A stretch of 64,000 nucleotides of DNA from Escarpia spicata (lineage: Eukaryota; Annelida; Polychaeta; Sabellida; Siboglinidae), in contig OZ023214.1 in assembly GCA_963995525.1 (NCBI GenBank), positions 18,276,326-18,340,325 of the forward strand, read 5' to 3'. Positions 35,008 through 45,895 of this stretch are shown piece after piece; the first letter of the stretch is position 1; each line of letters opens with the position of its first letter. The translations under genes and the position numbers were made by a program. The notes under the pieces were generated by a model. It made no database searches and was not told the DNA's origin. It saw only the letters and a list, made by a program, of their open reading frames with translations.

Positions 35008-35625
35008 ATACTGGAGCACTGGTGTACAAGCCACCCCACACGAACATACGTCAGTGCATCACCATTGATGTGGATGAAAGGAGAAGAATCCTGTGGCAGA
35101 TGAACTCGGCACTGCATGCTGGCCACAGTGGCATGGATGCCACTGTAGATAAGATCACCCAGTCCTTCTACTGGAAGGGTTTGAAAGATGATGTCAAGAC
35201 ATGCGTAAGTGGCCTTCACATTGACAATACTACTTCATACACTGTCATCGATTTATGAAGCAAACTTGTTTTTAATGTTGCATGTTTAACAAACTAGATG
35301 TCTGATATTGTTTATATATAATCATAAACATCGGTGTTACCTATTGTGTGTTTTGCATTGAATTTCAGCACTCAAGCCATAAATTAACAATCAAACATTT
35401 AGATACACTATATTTGTCAGAAATTTATTTAAAAAAATCATTGCAATGAATTTGAATTGTTATATTTTTTTTGACCAAAAAATTATTTATTCTTATATAT
35501 GCATGTTGCAATTACTTTGTTATTTGTAATGTTTCAGATTGCCAGATGCGATGCATGTATGAGAAGTTCAAGACTGTGGCTCCAAAGCTAACACCAATAA
35601 AGATTGTTGAACCAATACATATGGT
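35008..35625 (+). CDS. Integrase H2C2 zinc-finger segment, split by an intron (partial gene)
   Basis: Exon A (about 35008-35203) follows an acceptor ATTTCTAG and reads TGALVYKPPHTN, then LHAGHSGMDATVDKITQSFY, WKGLKDDVKTC, then donor GTAAGT. Exon B (about 35538) follows TGTTTCAG and continues IARCDACMR, a frameshift, then KTVAPKLTPIKIVEPIHMVG and a stop. His-x3-His...Cys-x2-Cys is the integrase zinc-binding domain (zf-H2C2) found in Gypsy retroelements, Ginger DNA transposons and host genes derived from them. The intron favours a Ginger-type or domesticated origin. The catalytic DDE core that should follow is missing. Confidence 0.6.
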
Positions 35626-35785
35626 TGGGATGGGATAACAGAGGGAGTTATTTAATTATAAATTTGCTGTTCCACTCATCAAAGAAACATGGAAACTGTA
35701 CAGAGAACCATAGCAGTTCTCCAGATTGCGCCACTGTGAATGAATTTAAAATCAAAGTACTGCATTGGTGCTAACTGCTGGCCGC

Positions 35786-35912
35786 GGTTTGTTGCACATT
35801 GCATGGGTGTAAGCCTTGGTTTGTTGCACCATGCATGGGTGTAAGCCTTGGTTTGTTGCACCATGCATGGGTGTAAGCCTTGGTTTGTTGCGCCATGCAT
35901 GGGTTTAAGCTA
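35786..35912. repeat. 32-bp tandem repeat, four copies
   Basis: GGTTTGTTGCACCATGCATG... repeats at 35786, 35818, 35850 and 35882 with few differences. Confidence 0.92.
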
Positions 35913-35971
35913 GTGCAGAATTAATAATTGAATTGCTGTCAGTAATACTGTTAACTTGGGTTGTTTTGTCT

Positions 35972-36046
35972 GTAGAACTATATTAAGAGAGTACAGTAGA
36001 ACTGTACTAAGAGAGTACAGTAGAACTGTACTAAGAGAGTATAGTT
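35972..36046. repeat. 24-bp tandem repeat, three copies
   Basis: GTAGAACTGTACTAAGAGAG plus TACA, three consecutive copies. Confidence 0.88.
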
Positions 36047-36154
36047 GAACTTCACAATGTAATTAACCCTGCACATTGGCACCCTGTCACTGTGTTAATT
36101 TTTTATAATTTTAAATTACTGTTAATCTACTAAACTCATTACTTTTGTAAAGCA

Positions 36155-37962
36155 ACCGCTCGTCTTTTTCTCTTTAAGGTGGTTATACTGTACAGTGAAT
36201 TGAGATTGTGCAATGTCAGCTAATGAACTAAGACAGTGTAATGTGTGCAACCGCCCGTCTTGTTCTCTTTAAGGTGGTTATACTATACAGTAAATTGAAA
36301 TTGTGCAATGTCAGCTAGTGAACTAAGACAGTGTAATGTGTGCAACCGCCCGTCTTGTTCTCTTTAAGGTGGTTATACTATACAGTGAATTGAGATTGTG
36401 CAATGTCAGCTAGTGAACTAAGACAGTGTAATGTGTGCAACTGCCCGTCTTGTTCTCTTTAAGGTGGTTATACTATACAGTGAATTGAGATTGTGCAATG
36501 TCAGTTAGTGAACTAAGACTGTGTAATGTGTGCAACCGCCCGTCTTGTTATCTTTAAGGTGGTTATACTATACAGTGAATTGAGATTGTGCAATGTCAGC
36601 TAGTGAACTAAGACAGTGTAATGTGTGCAACCGCCCGTCTTGTTCTCTTTAAGGTGGTTATACTATACAGTGAATTGAGATTGTGCAATGTCAGCTAGTG
36701 AACTAAGACAGTGTAATGTGTGCAACCGCCCGTCTTGTTCTCTTTAAGGTGGTTATACTATACAGTGAATTGAGATTGTACAATGTCAGCTAGTGAACTA
36801 AGACTGTGTAATGTGTGCAACCGCCCGTCTTCTTCTCTTTAAGGTGGTTATACTATACAGTAAATTGAGATTGTGCAATGTCAGTTAGTGAACTAAGATT
36901 GTGTAATGTGTGCAACCGCCCGTCTTGTTCTCTTTAAGGTGGTTATACTATACAGTGAATTGAGATTGTGCAATGTCAGCTAGTGAACTAAGACAGTGTA
37001 ATGTGTGCAACCGCCCGTCTTGTTCTCTTTAAGGTGGTTATACTATACAGTGAATTGAGATTGTGCAATGTCAGCTAGTGAACTAAGACAGTGTAATGTG
37101 TGCAACCGCCCGTCTTGTTCTCTTTAAGGTGGTTATACTATACAGTGAATTGAGATTGTACAATGTCAGCTAGTGAACTAAGACTGTGTAATGTGTGCAA
37201 CCGCCCGTCTTCTTCTCTTTAAGGTGGTTATACTATACAGTGAATTGAGATTGTGCAATGTCAGTTAGTGAACTAAGATTGTGTAATGTGTGCAACCGCC
37301 CGTCTTGTTCTCTTTAAGGTGATTATACTATACAGTGAATTGAGATTGTGCAATGTCAACTAGTGAACTAAGACAGTGTAATGTGTGCAACTGCCCGTCT
37401 TGTTCTCTTTAAGGTGGTTATACTATACAGTAAATTGAAATTGTGCAATGTCAGCTAGTGAACTAAGACAGTGTAATGTGTGCAACCGCCCGTCTTGTTC
37501 TCTTTAAGGTGGTTATACTATACAGTGAATTGAGATTGTGCAATGTCAGCTAGTGAACTAAGACAGTGTAATGTGTGCAACTGCCCGTCTTGTTCTCTTT
37601 AAGGTGGTTATACTATACAGTGAATTGAGATTGTGCAATGTCAGTTAGTGAACTAAGACAGTGTAATGTGTGCAACCGCCCGTCTTGTTCTCTTTAAGGT
37701 GGTTATACTATACAGTGAATTGAGATTGTGCAATGTCAGCTAGTGAACTAAGACAGTGTAATGTGTGCAACTGCCCGTCTTGTTCTCTTTAAGGTGGTTA
37801 TACTATACAGTGAATTGAGATTGTGCAATGTCAGTTAGTGAACTAAGACAGTGTAATGTGTGCAACCGCCCGTCTTGTTCTCTTTAAGGTGGTTATACTA
37901 TACAGTGAATTGAGATTGTGCAATGTCAGCTAGTGAACTAAGACAGTGTAATGTGTGCAACC
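36155..37962. repeat. 95-bp satellite, about 19 copies
   Basis: The anchor CGTCTT recurs every 95 bp from 36161 to 37871 without indels. Each copy contains CTCTTTAAGGTGGTTATACT, TACAGTGAATTGAGATTGTG and CAATGTCAGCTAGTGAAC. Variants are arranged in blocks: copies 7-8 resemble 11-12, and copies 2-4 resemble 14-16. The array therefore grew by multi-unit duplication. No gene inside. Confidence 0.97.
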
Positions 37963-38560
37963 TTGGCCAATGCAATTAAAAATGGTTTGCAAAGTTATTC
38001 AGTGCTGAATTGATTAGTGAAAGAATTCATGTTTTGAGAAACAGTGTTGACAGTTTAATGCACAACATTTGTGACCCACCATGCCAAAATGAGATGCAAC
38101 TTGAGCAATTCATACCTCAATAATAACTATATTCTCATTACTTCCAGAGATACAGCTATTTTAATGTTAGAAATACAAAAAGTATGGTTTCAAGAAAAAC
38201 AGTTTCAAAGTTTTCTCTCAGCTGGCTATGGTTTTTACTTTCTTGACTGTCGTTTTAATTCTGTCGGCTGTGATTTTTCACTTTGTGGTTTCACACTGTT
38301 GGCTATAGTTTAGAACATTGTCAGCAATAAAAAAATTGACAGTTGTCACAAAACTCAAAAAGATTTGTCTATTCAGGAATGTTTCACAATGGATATTCAA
38401 TAACAAATTGTGACAGTGTCTCATAACTCGTAATGACTATCAGTAAGAATTTTTCGAATGATGGGTCACATATATGAATTCAGCCAACCCACAGAGGGAA
38501 TGCATATTTGATAGGTGCCATTGGTTGGTATAATTGGTCTCTGAAGTAAGAAAATTAGAT

Positions 38561-38875
38561 GTTGAGTGTGTGCATAGGTTAATTTGTTAGTAGCCAGCAA
38601 GTTTGGCTATGAATGTGTTGAGTGTGCGCATAGGTTAGTTTTGCTAGTAGCCAACAGGTTTGGCTAAGGTGCTTAAATGTTTCTTTTATGAAGTTGTCGA
38701 TGTATTTTCAAGTTTTGAAGGTGTTGAGTGTGCGCATAGGTTAGTTTGCTAGTAGCCAACAAGTTTGGCTATGAATGTGTTGAGTGTGCGCATAGGTTAG
38801 TTTTGCTAGTAGCCAACAGGTTTGGCTAAGGTGCTTAAATGTTTCTTTTATGAAGTTGTCGATGTATGGTGTATT
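38561..38875. repeat. 162-bp tandem duplication with internal 56-bp repeat
   Basis: GTTGAGTGTGCGCATAGGTT occurs at 38561 (with one change), 38617, 38723 and 38779. A 56-bp pair was duplicated as a 162-bp block containing GGTGCTTAAATGTTTCTTTT. Confidence 0.92.
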
Positions 38876-39104
38876 AATACACTGGCAATGACTGAAGGCA
38901 GTTCAATCCAGTCAGTTGAATGTGTTGCTAATAACACCAAATATTGGTTGGCTGGTTGTTTAGCCTAGATGATTTGTGGATTGGATTTGTTAAATTGTAC
39001 ACCACATAACATGATATTGTACATAATAAACTCAGTTGTTAGTTTAGAAATTAAGTAGAAAACAGTTTATTTTATATAATCAATCAGATTTGGAAGTAAG
39101 GACA

Positions 39105-39420
39105 GCCACATGTGTTATTCCACAAGGATCTATGCTAGGTCCAGTTCTGTTCATGTTATATTAAAACAATAAATATGTTATTTACAGATGGCACAACTAG
39201 GTTTCACTTACACACAAATGTTACTAGGCTTATTGAAGAAGTAAATTCGGAACACAATAGGATATCAGCATGGATTCATTGTAACAAAATATCACTAAAC
39301 AGAAATAAAACTAATTTATTATATTTACTCCTGAAAATAAGACGATGATCATGATATAATTAAAATAAATGTAATTAGTATAATTCAAGTTACTTCAATA
39401 ACATGTTTAGGAATTTACCT
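39105..39420 (+). pseudogene. Reverse transcriptase fossil
   Basis: Reads VIPQGSMLGPVLFMLY, then LFTDGTTRF-like text where F-A-D-D-T is expected, then RISAWIHCNKISLNRNKTN. This order matches LINE RT blocks. Stops and frame changes throughout; both ends missing. Confidence 0.6.
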
Positions 39421-40088
39421 AGAGGAAACCGGTCACTACATATTGTAATTCATTTGTATGTGAACCAGTGGCACCTCTTGTAAGCGTTATATATATATAT
39501 ATATACATAAATTAAAGCCATTTTTTTCACACAATGTGCTGTGCCCTAATGTGTGCAAATAGTTATCCATCAAATAAAGGATAAATAAACATAACATTTT
39601 TACATAAGAAGGCAATCGAAATAAGTAGGCCTACTATATTTTATATTTATTAATGCAAACAGTTAATTATGTTGATTAATTTACCACCATTTCAAGAAGA
39701 AATTATTTCGTATGCACACAAAAATAGCACGACACCGCGGCTGTGCATATAGACAGTGCCGTGCGCCACATATCACGATAGCCTCGGTACTAGTTATAGC
39801 CTCGATTATAGATCATGAACAACAAAAAGAGCGCTCTAAATCACACAATTTGTTTGTGTGCGTGAAAATAATCATGCAAGTTATTCCATTTTATTTTTAA
39901 TATGTATACTAACAATTATACTGGAAAACATTTCGTATTACTAACCCAAACCACCTTTAGTAACAACGCGGAATCCTGGCACGCACCTACTCTGGGCCCG
40001 CTACCGTCGCGGGCCGAAAGTAGGCGGTGAATCCTGGCACGGGTGAATCGGGACCCGTGACACCGGGTTTGCATTTGTTGCTGAAACG

Positions 40089-40096
40089 TGACGTCA
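40089..40096. promoter_or_regulatory. CRE palindrome TGACGTCA in a GC-rich promoter-like stretch
   Basis: A perfect cAMP-response element lies about 90 bp before an ATG (40184) in an unusually GC/CpG-rich stretch (39970-40180). The stretch includes short inverted GC-rich words (CTGGGCCCGC). No TATA box is evident. Confidence 0.45.
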
Positions 40097-40183
40097 GTCG
40101 TAGTTCCGCTGTTAGTTAGTGCAGCGGCTTCACGCCTGCGGCCCTGCGCAGTCGCGCGGTGTCATGTAAACAACTCGATACAA

Positions 40184-40345
40184 ATGGCGGCTTACTCGAG
40201 TAGTTCAGAGAGCGATGTCAATTTTGACGCGGATCACGAAACGTTTGATCATATATATTTCGGTGACAGTGAGGATGTCATTGCCGAGATCGACAATGTT
40301 GATGTTAGCCAGTTAGTGTGGCACCGTATAGACACGAACCAGTGA
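40184..40345 (+). CDS. Short acidic protein, likely truncated transposon-encoded ORF (53 aa)
   Basis: Starts MAAYSSSSESDVNFDADHET in good context (ACAAATGG), rich in Ser, Asp and Glu, and ends with TGA at 40343. Just before the stop, another frame would continue YEPVKKLRQLTGP. A Tyr/Phe-Glu-Pro word after an acidic Ser-rich start is typical of a group of transposon proteins, but I cannot name it firmly. It seems a one-base slip ended the frame early. Its end overlaps the end of the THAP gene on the other strand. Confidence 0.4.
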   Translation: MAAYSSSSESDVNFDADHETFDHIYFGDSEDVIAEIDNVDVSQLVWHRIDTNQ

Positions 40346-40684
40346 AGAAGCTCCGACAACTGACCGGGCCCACTTGCGCAGATTCGCCGGTAACCGAATC
40401 GCCTTCGCCTCTGTTGTGTTCGTCGAAGGAACGACATATTTCTTTACATCTAACTTACGCCTGAAACCCATCTTCCATTGTACAAAACCTTCGAAGTCGC
40501 CAGGCGCAACGAAATGCGAACCACAAATAATGCTAGTTGCCGTAGCATGGGTCCAGTCAGCCCTGTTGTTTCGAACAAAACGTTTCCATTTCTGCCGAGT
40601 AACTGGCTCTTTGGGAAATTCGTGCACAGAATGGCCAGTCAGATTCGAATTGTTGCAGTTTCCAACAACACATTTGTTCACCAT
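40313..40684 (-). CDS. THAP-domain protein (123 aa)
   Basis: From the Met at 40684: MVNKCVVGNCNN, then HEFPKEPVTRQKWKRFVRNN, ATSIICGSHFVAPGDFEG. This is a THAP zinc finger: Cys-x4-Cys, the conserved Phe-Pro and Trp, and Cys-x2-His-Phe, covering residues about 5-65. THAP fingers bind DNA and occur in P-element-type transposases and host regulators. The rest is a basic tail (GFRRKLDVKKYVV) without a catalytic domain. An in-frame upstream Met would add 31 residues; the MVNKC start is preferred because THAP proteins begin just before the first Cys. No intron is visible. Confidence 0.7.
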   Translation of the reverse strand: MVNKCVVGNCNNSNLTGHSVHEFPKEPVTRQKWKRFVRNNRADWTHATATSIICGSHFVAPGDFEGFVQWKMGFRRKLDVKKYVVPSTNTTEAKAIRLPANLRKWARSVVGASSLVRVYTVPH

Positions 40685-40989
40685 TTCTATATGTGAATGA
40701 ATGTGTACCAGTTCAAATATCCACCAAAGAAATCCAGCCGCCGAGAACGCTTGCGATCCCGGGAATGTTTTCCACAACTGACGTCACGATTCTGCCTCTC
40801 GCGGCATTTTCGGAAAACAGACTTTTCTTAGCCTGCGCCAGGACAGGTCCCATTTAATGTCAATTTTAGAAATGTTTCAGCAAACGTGTGGTTTCTGGGT
40901 TGTCATTATATTGCAGAACACATATGTACATGCATATTTTTATATTTAGTAGCAATTCCCCCCCCCCCCCCAGGATATGGCCTTTAAGT

Positions 40990-41280
40990 ACATCCGCCAC
41001 AAACAGAAACCACTCGCGCCAAATTATAGTCCAGTTCAATGACTATAAATCGAAGAATGACTTCATTAAAGCTCGAAAACGGCTACGCACTAAACGATCA
41101 AGTGTCTTCATATCGGAAGATCTCACCCAGAAGAGAGCAAGACTACTGTTCTTGTGCCGGACATTAAAGAAACAGCACAAGATTCTCGACTGTTGGTCGT
41201 ATGATGGAAGGATTGTCATAAAGGACCTAAAGGGAACAATCAAAACCGTCAGTCGAGATGATGAACTAAATGCACTGTAA
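40990..41280 (+). pseudogene. LINE ORF1 C-terminal part
   Basis: RQIIVQFNDYKSKNDFIKAR, SSVFISEDLTQKRARLLF, ILDCWSYDGRIVIKDLKGTI. This is the RRM end and C-terminal domain of an L1-like ORF1 RNA-binding protein. It is open to a stop at 41278. The coiled coil and start are missing. Closely parallels the relic at 18010-18800 (DCWTFNGKIVVKSLNDVIK). Confidence 0.7.
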
Positions 41281-41612
41281 TTGCGTTGGACATTGGCCCA
41301 AGTCACGGTGGATATTTTGTATCTCTAGTCGGCCTATCATGGTGCTTGTTCACATAGGGACTGTACCATTCATGGACTCATTCATGGACACCTTCGTATT
41401 CTACATATGGTTCGTGTCTTATTTAATTACTCATATATACTTTATTACTATATGGTATCGATACATATCATGTATTCTAACTAACCTACTGCAACTTAAC
41501 ATATGTCACATAACGTTGTTTTTTATAAAACGGTCTGTAAATGTTACATGCAGCTATAGGAGCATTATTGTGTAAAGGGTGAATATGTATGTATATACTG
41601 CATTTCAATGCT

Positions 41613-42881
41613 ATGAGCCAATTATGTAATACTACCTTAGGTGATGTACAAGATTATGAAACTGGCAATGCTGCAATGCGGAATATAGATCCCGATTGTA
41701 ATTTACTCACAACAGATAGCTTTGTAAATACTAAATATTATCTTGAGGATGACATTAATGAAGTTATAACAAGAAATAATATCTCTGATGACGAGTTTTC
41801 ACTTATGCATTTAAATATCCGTAGCTTGCCAAAGAACATTAGCAAATTGGGTGATTTCTTGTCACTGATCGATAACAGGTTCTCGGTCATCGGTCTAAGC
41901 GAAACTTGGTTACATAATGACAATCTTGATCTGTATGAATTGCCAGAGCACAAAAGTATACATTTGACTAGGCCTTCCAAGAAGGGAGGTGGTGTATCCT
42001 TATATGTTCGTAAGTCCCTTGAGTGTACTGAATTACCAGAAATGAGTGTCATAACTGAATATCTGGAATGCGTTTTTATTGAAATCAAGACTCGGTCTAA
42101 GACATGCAATAACAAAACAACTGTAGGTGTTGTCTATCGACCACCTAATACAAACATTACTGCTTTCACAGAACATGTTATCAATATTATACAAACTCTC
42201 AAGGTTGATAATAAACAGTGTTACATAATGGGTGACTTTAACATTAATCTACTTAATTATGGTAGTCACACAGAAACTCAAGATTACATAGATGCAATGT
42301 TCCAACAGGCATTTATACCCCTTATCAGCAAGCCTACTAGAATAACAGCAACAACTGCCACTGTCATCGATAATATATACAGCAATGATTTAATTGGTGC
42401 AAATTATCAATTGCATGGAATAATATATACAGATATTTCTGACCACATACCAATATTTTTGCTCTCTAAACATACTGATAGCACAAAGGTAGAAATGACA
42501 ATAGCGACTAGAATATATAATGCGCAGACTACTGCTACATTCAAAGAGAGTATAGATAAAATATGCTGGGATGACGTTTATGCATGCAGAGATCCACAAG
42601 AATGTTATTCTGTATTCATTAATGAGATATTAGTTGCATACAATAATTCATTTCCGTTAGCTAACACAACTATTAGGAAAAGAAAACATAAACCGTGGAT
42701 TACTATGGGACTCCGACACTCCATTAGAACTAAAAACAAATTGTATATGTATTACTTGAAAAAACCGACTGTCTTCAATGAAACTAATTATAAAAGATAT
42801 AGAAATAAATTAAATTGTCTTATTACTGTAGCAGAAAGAGAATACTATCGACATGAGCTTCAACAGCACAAGGGTAATTAA
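41613..42881 (+). CDS. LINE ORF2, apurinic endonuclease part
   Basis: Domain blocks in order: SLMHLNIRSLPKNISKLGDF, VIGLSETWL, KKGGGVSLYVRK, VGVVYRPPNTN, CYIMGDFNINLL, DISDHIPIFLL. These match the LINE AP-endonuclease, including N at the start, E in S-E-T-W, G-D-F-N and the final S-D-H-x-P. The endonuclease nicks target DNA to prime reverse transcription. All catalytic positions I can recognise are kept. The start is placed at an internal Met (41613, MSQLCNTTLG). The frame ends LQQHKGN before the RT. Confidence 0.78.
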   Translation: MSQLCNTTLGDVQDYETGNAAMRNIDPDCNLLTTDSFVNTKYYLEDDINEVITRNNISDDEFSLMHLNIRSLPKNISKLGDFLSLIDNRFSVIGLSETWLHNDNLDLYELPEHKSIHLTRPSKKGGGVSLYVRKSLECTELPEMSVITEYLECVFIEIKTRSKTCNNKTTVGVVYRPPNTNITAFTEHVINIIQTLKVDNKQCYIMGDFNINLLNYGSHTETQDYIDAMFQQAFIPLISKPTRITATTATVIDNIYSNDLIGANYQLHGIIYTDISDHIPIFLLSKHTDSTKVEMTIATRIYNAQTTATFKESIDKICWDDVYACRDPQECYSVFINEILVAYNNSFPLANTTIRKRKHKPWITMGLRHSIRTKNKLYMYYLKKPTVFNETNYKRYRNKLNCLITVAEREYYRHELQQHKGN

Positions 42882-43093
42882 AAAAAAACTTGGATAGTCT
42901 TAAAGAGTATTATATGAAGGAAGGAAGCATTTTTATCTAATGACAAATTACTAATTGACGGTAAATTAACAAAAAATGCATAGCTGATACATTTAATGAA
43001 TATTTTACAAGTATAGGTCCAGAACTGGCTGATAAAATACCAGTCATATCAGAGAGACCTGATGACTACCTCCAAGGAGTCTATAAAAATTAA

Positions 43094-44610
43094 ATGTATT
43101 TGTCGCCAACCACACCAGATGAGATAAAGGGAATTATTAAGAATTTTAAAAACTCTAGTCCTGGATGGGATGGCATAACACCTATTATTGTCAAACAGGC
43201 CTTCTCCAACCTACTTGATCCTTTAAGTTACATTGTAAATTTATCATTTGATCAAGGATATGTTCCTGATCAACTAAAAATAGCTGATATAGTTCCTGTT
43301 TTTAAAAATGGCGATACATCATTAATTAATAATTACAGGCCTATTTCTGTCTTGCCTGTATTTTCAAAGGTTTATGAAAGATTAATGTACAATAGATTAA
43401 TGAATTACATAATGAAACATAACATCTTGTCTAATTCCCAATTTGGATTTAGGAAAGGATATTCCACTGATATGGCTATTTCACTGCTAATTGACAAAAT
43501 TAGTAAGGCAATTGATACCAAAGAGCACGTAATTGGGTTATTTCTGGATTTAGCCAAAGCCTTTGATACCGTTAATCATAATATATTATTGAGAAAATTA
43601 ACACATTATGGAATCAGAGGAAATATACTCCAATGGATTCGTAACTTTTTAAGTAACAGACAACAATGAGTAAAATTCTATGGAACAAAATCTCCCCTTA
43701 AAAACATAACATGTGGTGTTCCGCAGGGTTCAATTCTGGGACCTTTACTCTTTCTTATCTATATAAATGATTTATCTGACACAACATTTACCATTATGTT
43801 TGCTGATGACACGAGCATCTTTATACAAGGCAACAATATAGATGAAATGGAAAATGTTCTGAACTCTGAAATAAAAAAAATATTTCTTTAAATATACAGA
43901 AAACTCACACAGTGACCTTTAGTAATACGATCAGTATAAGAGAGAGGTGTAATAACATTTGTATAGACGGCATACAAATTAACACTGTACATGAGATAAA
44001 GTTTTTGGGTTTGCTTATAAATAATACATTGAATTGGAGCACACACATTAAATATATATCAAATAAAATTTCTAAGAATATTGGTATTATAAAAAAGGTG
44101 ACAAACAAATTAGATAACAAATCATTGTTAAACCTGTATTACATGTTTATATACCCATATATTACTTATTGTAATGTCGTCTGGGGAAGGGCCCCGAATA
44201 TATACCTTGCTAAAATTCATTTACTCCAAAAACGAGTTTTGCGTGTAATAAGTCATGTAGGATTTATTGATCATACGCAGCCTTTATTTACATCTTATCA
44301 AATAATGAATATTTATGACGTAAATAAATATTTATGCTGTATTCTAATGTACAAGCATAATAGGGGTATGTTGCCAGATATATATCATGATGTATTTGTC
44401 CTGCAAATATCCACACATAAATATAATACAAGGCAGGAAGTAACATATAAAATACCATACTGCAAGACTAATTGTAGACAACTGTCTTTGGCTTATGTTG
44501 GTCCTAAAATCTGGAATACATTTATTACAAATAACTATTTACAATATTGTACATCTCTTCATATGTTCAAACAAAGGACCAAGCGTCTAATTCTAGCAAA
44601 CATATGTTAA
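43094..44610 (+). pseudogene. LINE ORF2, reverse transcriptase part
   Basis: SSPGWDGITPIIVKQAF, NNYRPISVLPVFSKVYERL, LFLDLAKAFDTVNHNILLRK (motif A), in-frame TGA at 43667, then [31 protein letters not shown] (catalytic F-A-D-D), frameshift in an A-run near 43885, then the C-terminal part with YITYCNVVWG and a stop at 44608. Only a stop, the A-run slip and a linker break separate it from an intact ORF2. Confidence 0.82.
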
Positions 44611-44629
44611 ATGCTGCTTTAATGTAATT

Positions 44630-44866
44630 TTGTCATGTTAAGATGTACCCGGTGTTCAGTGTTACGGTACTCGTGTAATGTTGTCATGTTAAGATGTACC
44701 TGGTGTTCAGTGTTACGGAACTCGTATAATGTTGTCATGTTAAGATGTACCTGGTGTTCAGTGTTACGGTACTCGTGTAATGTTGTCATGTTAAGATGTA
44801 CCTGGTGTTCAGTGTTACGGTACTCGTATAATGTTGTCATGTTAAGATGTACCTGGTGTTCAGTTT
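44630..44866. repeat. 51-bp minisatellite, about 4.6 copies, in LINE 3' UTR
   Basis: CATGTTAAGATGTACCTGGT recurs at 44634, 44685, 44736, 44787 and 44838, exactly 51 bp apart. As 51 is divisible by three, both strands appear open. The frames are artefacts. Confidence 0.96.
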
Positions 44867-45373
44867 TTTTTTGACACGAATCATAGTTTTCATTTCAAAT
44901 ATTACATGAATAAGGAACACAAGCAATGTGTTGCCTCGTTCCATTTGTTACGTAATGTATACATGTTTCATATTACCGCTACATCTGTGCTATACTTAAC
45001 ATTATGTATCAATAAAGATTATTATTATAAGTATGCTTGGGATAATAGAATAGTGCAAATGCATTATAAATGATCCGTAACGATTATAATTATTGCACTA
45101 ATAGTAATAGATTGAACAAACACAATATGCACATAATTTACTAATAACAGTAATGTAATAGTAATTTAACTAATCTATTACTTTTAAATAAAAAATTACT
45201 ATTATCTGACAAAATGTTATTTGAATTCAATTGTAATTGTATGTAGTGTTGGTATTTAATTATTTACAAGGACAAGAATATTCCAGTAGTTTCACCAGGT
45301 TTTTTTATTGCCCCTTCTGTGAGTTCTGTTATGTTCAGAAAACCTGCGCCCATCAATGAATTAATGCACATAA

Positions 45374-45426
45374 CATATATATATATATATAAATATATAT
45401 AGATAGATAGATAGATAGATAGATGT
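45374..45426. repeat. (AT)n / (AGAT)n microsatellite
   Basis: An AT run followed by GATA tetranucleotides. Confidence 0.95.
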
Positions 45427-45710
45427 ATAGCTTTTGACCGTTGGCATTGGTTGTATTTGACAAGTGGTCTTTCATTGCATTGCAACTTTTGCAAGTACAT
45501 TAAAATGGTTATTGTTAGAAACAATCAGTGCTGACTATTAATACATGTACCATATTTTCAGAACTCGAGGTGTGTCAACACCAAATGCAGATGTATGCGT
45601 CCAAGCTCTGCATCTTCAGGTAAACGAGTGTAGCCAAATGTGGTACTCATTACTCTGTCACCAAAACTTTTATCAAAAGTATAAATACAACCAATAAACA
45701 AGTATGTCAT

Positions 45711-45895
45711 AGGCGGATCCAGGCGGGCCTGGGGGCACGTGCCCCCTAGACCTGGAGTTATGGAGTCTTCCGATATCACCACTCCAGCGAAGTTATGGCA
45801 GCGCGGTTGCGACAACATTTAAACTACACCATTTGGTTCGGCTGCCAGTGGAGGTTTTTGTGCCCCCCAGACTCGATTTCTGGATCCACCCCTAT
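45711..45895. mobile_element. MITE-like element (about 185 bp)
   Basis: The left end AGGCGGATCCAGGCGGGCCT and right end TCTGGATCCACCCCT are imperfect inverted repeats (AGGxGGATCCAG), with internal GTGCCCCC words near both ends. AT flanks both sides. No coding capacity. The terminal text is a familiar one in short elements of many animals, but the superfamily is uncertain. Confidence 0.6.

Larger units (their letters stand above)
31438..40989. mobile_element. Candidate composite element bounded by 19-bp inverted termini
   Basis: CTTAAAGGCCATATCCTGG at 31438-31456 is repeated exactly inverted at 40971-40989. Between lie an integrase zinc-finger gene piece, a 95-bp satellite, an RT fossil, a CRE-bearing GC-rich promoter and a THAP gene. 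A G-run lies near the left terminus (31686-31706) and a C-run beside the right one (40958-40970). No clear target duplication. The two 19-mers could instead be unrelated copies of a small repeat. Confidence 0.35.
40990..45030 (+). mobile_element. Jockey/CR1-type LINE, 5'-truncated in ORF1
   Basis: Order: C-terminus of ORF1 (to 41280), ORF2 endonuclease (41589-42881), frameshifted linker, RT (43094-43669, stop, then to 43890), C-terminus (43912-44610), a 3' UTR with a 51-bp minisatellite, AATAAA near 45010 and an ATT tail. TAAGTA is found at both ends (40986 region and 45031), a plausible target duplication. It lies directly against the right terminus of the candidate composite element. Confidence 0.85.

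Noticed and set aside
36155..37962. CRISPR-like regular repeat array
   Set aside because: The 95-bp units are contiguous without unique spacers and the context is an animal genome; it is a satellite.
44619..44874. Repetitive proteins on both strands
   Set aside because: The unit is 51 bp, a multiple of three, so open frames arise automatically; it lies in a LINE 3' UTR.
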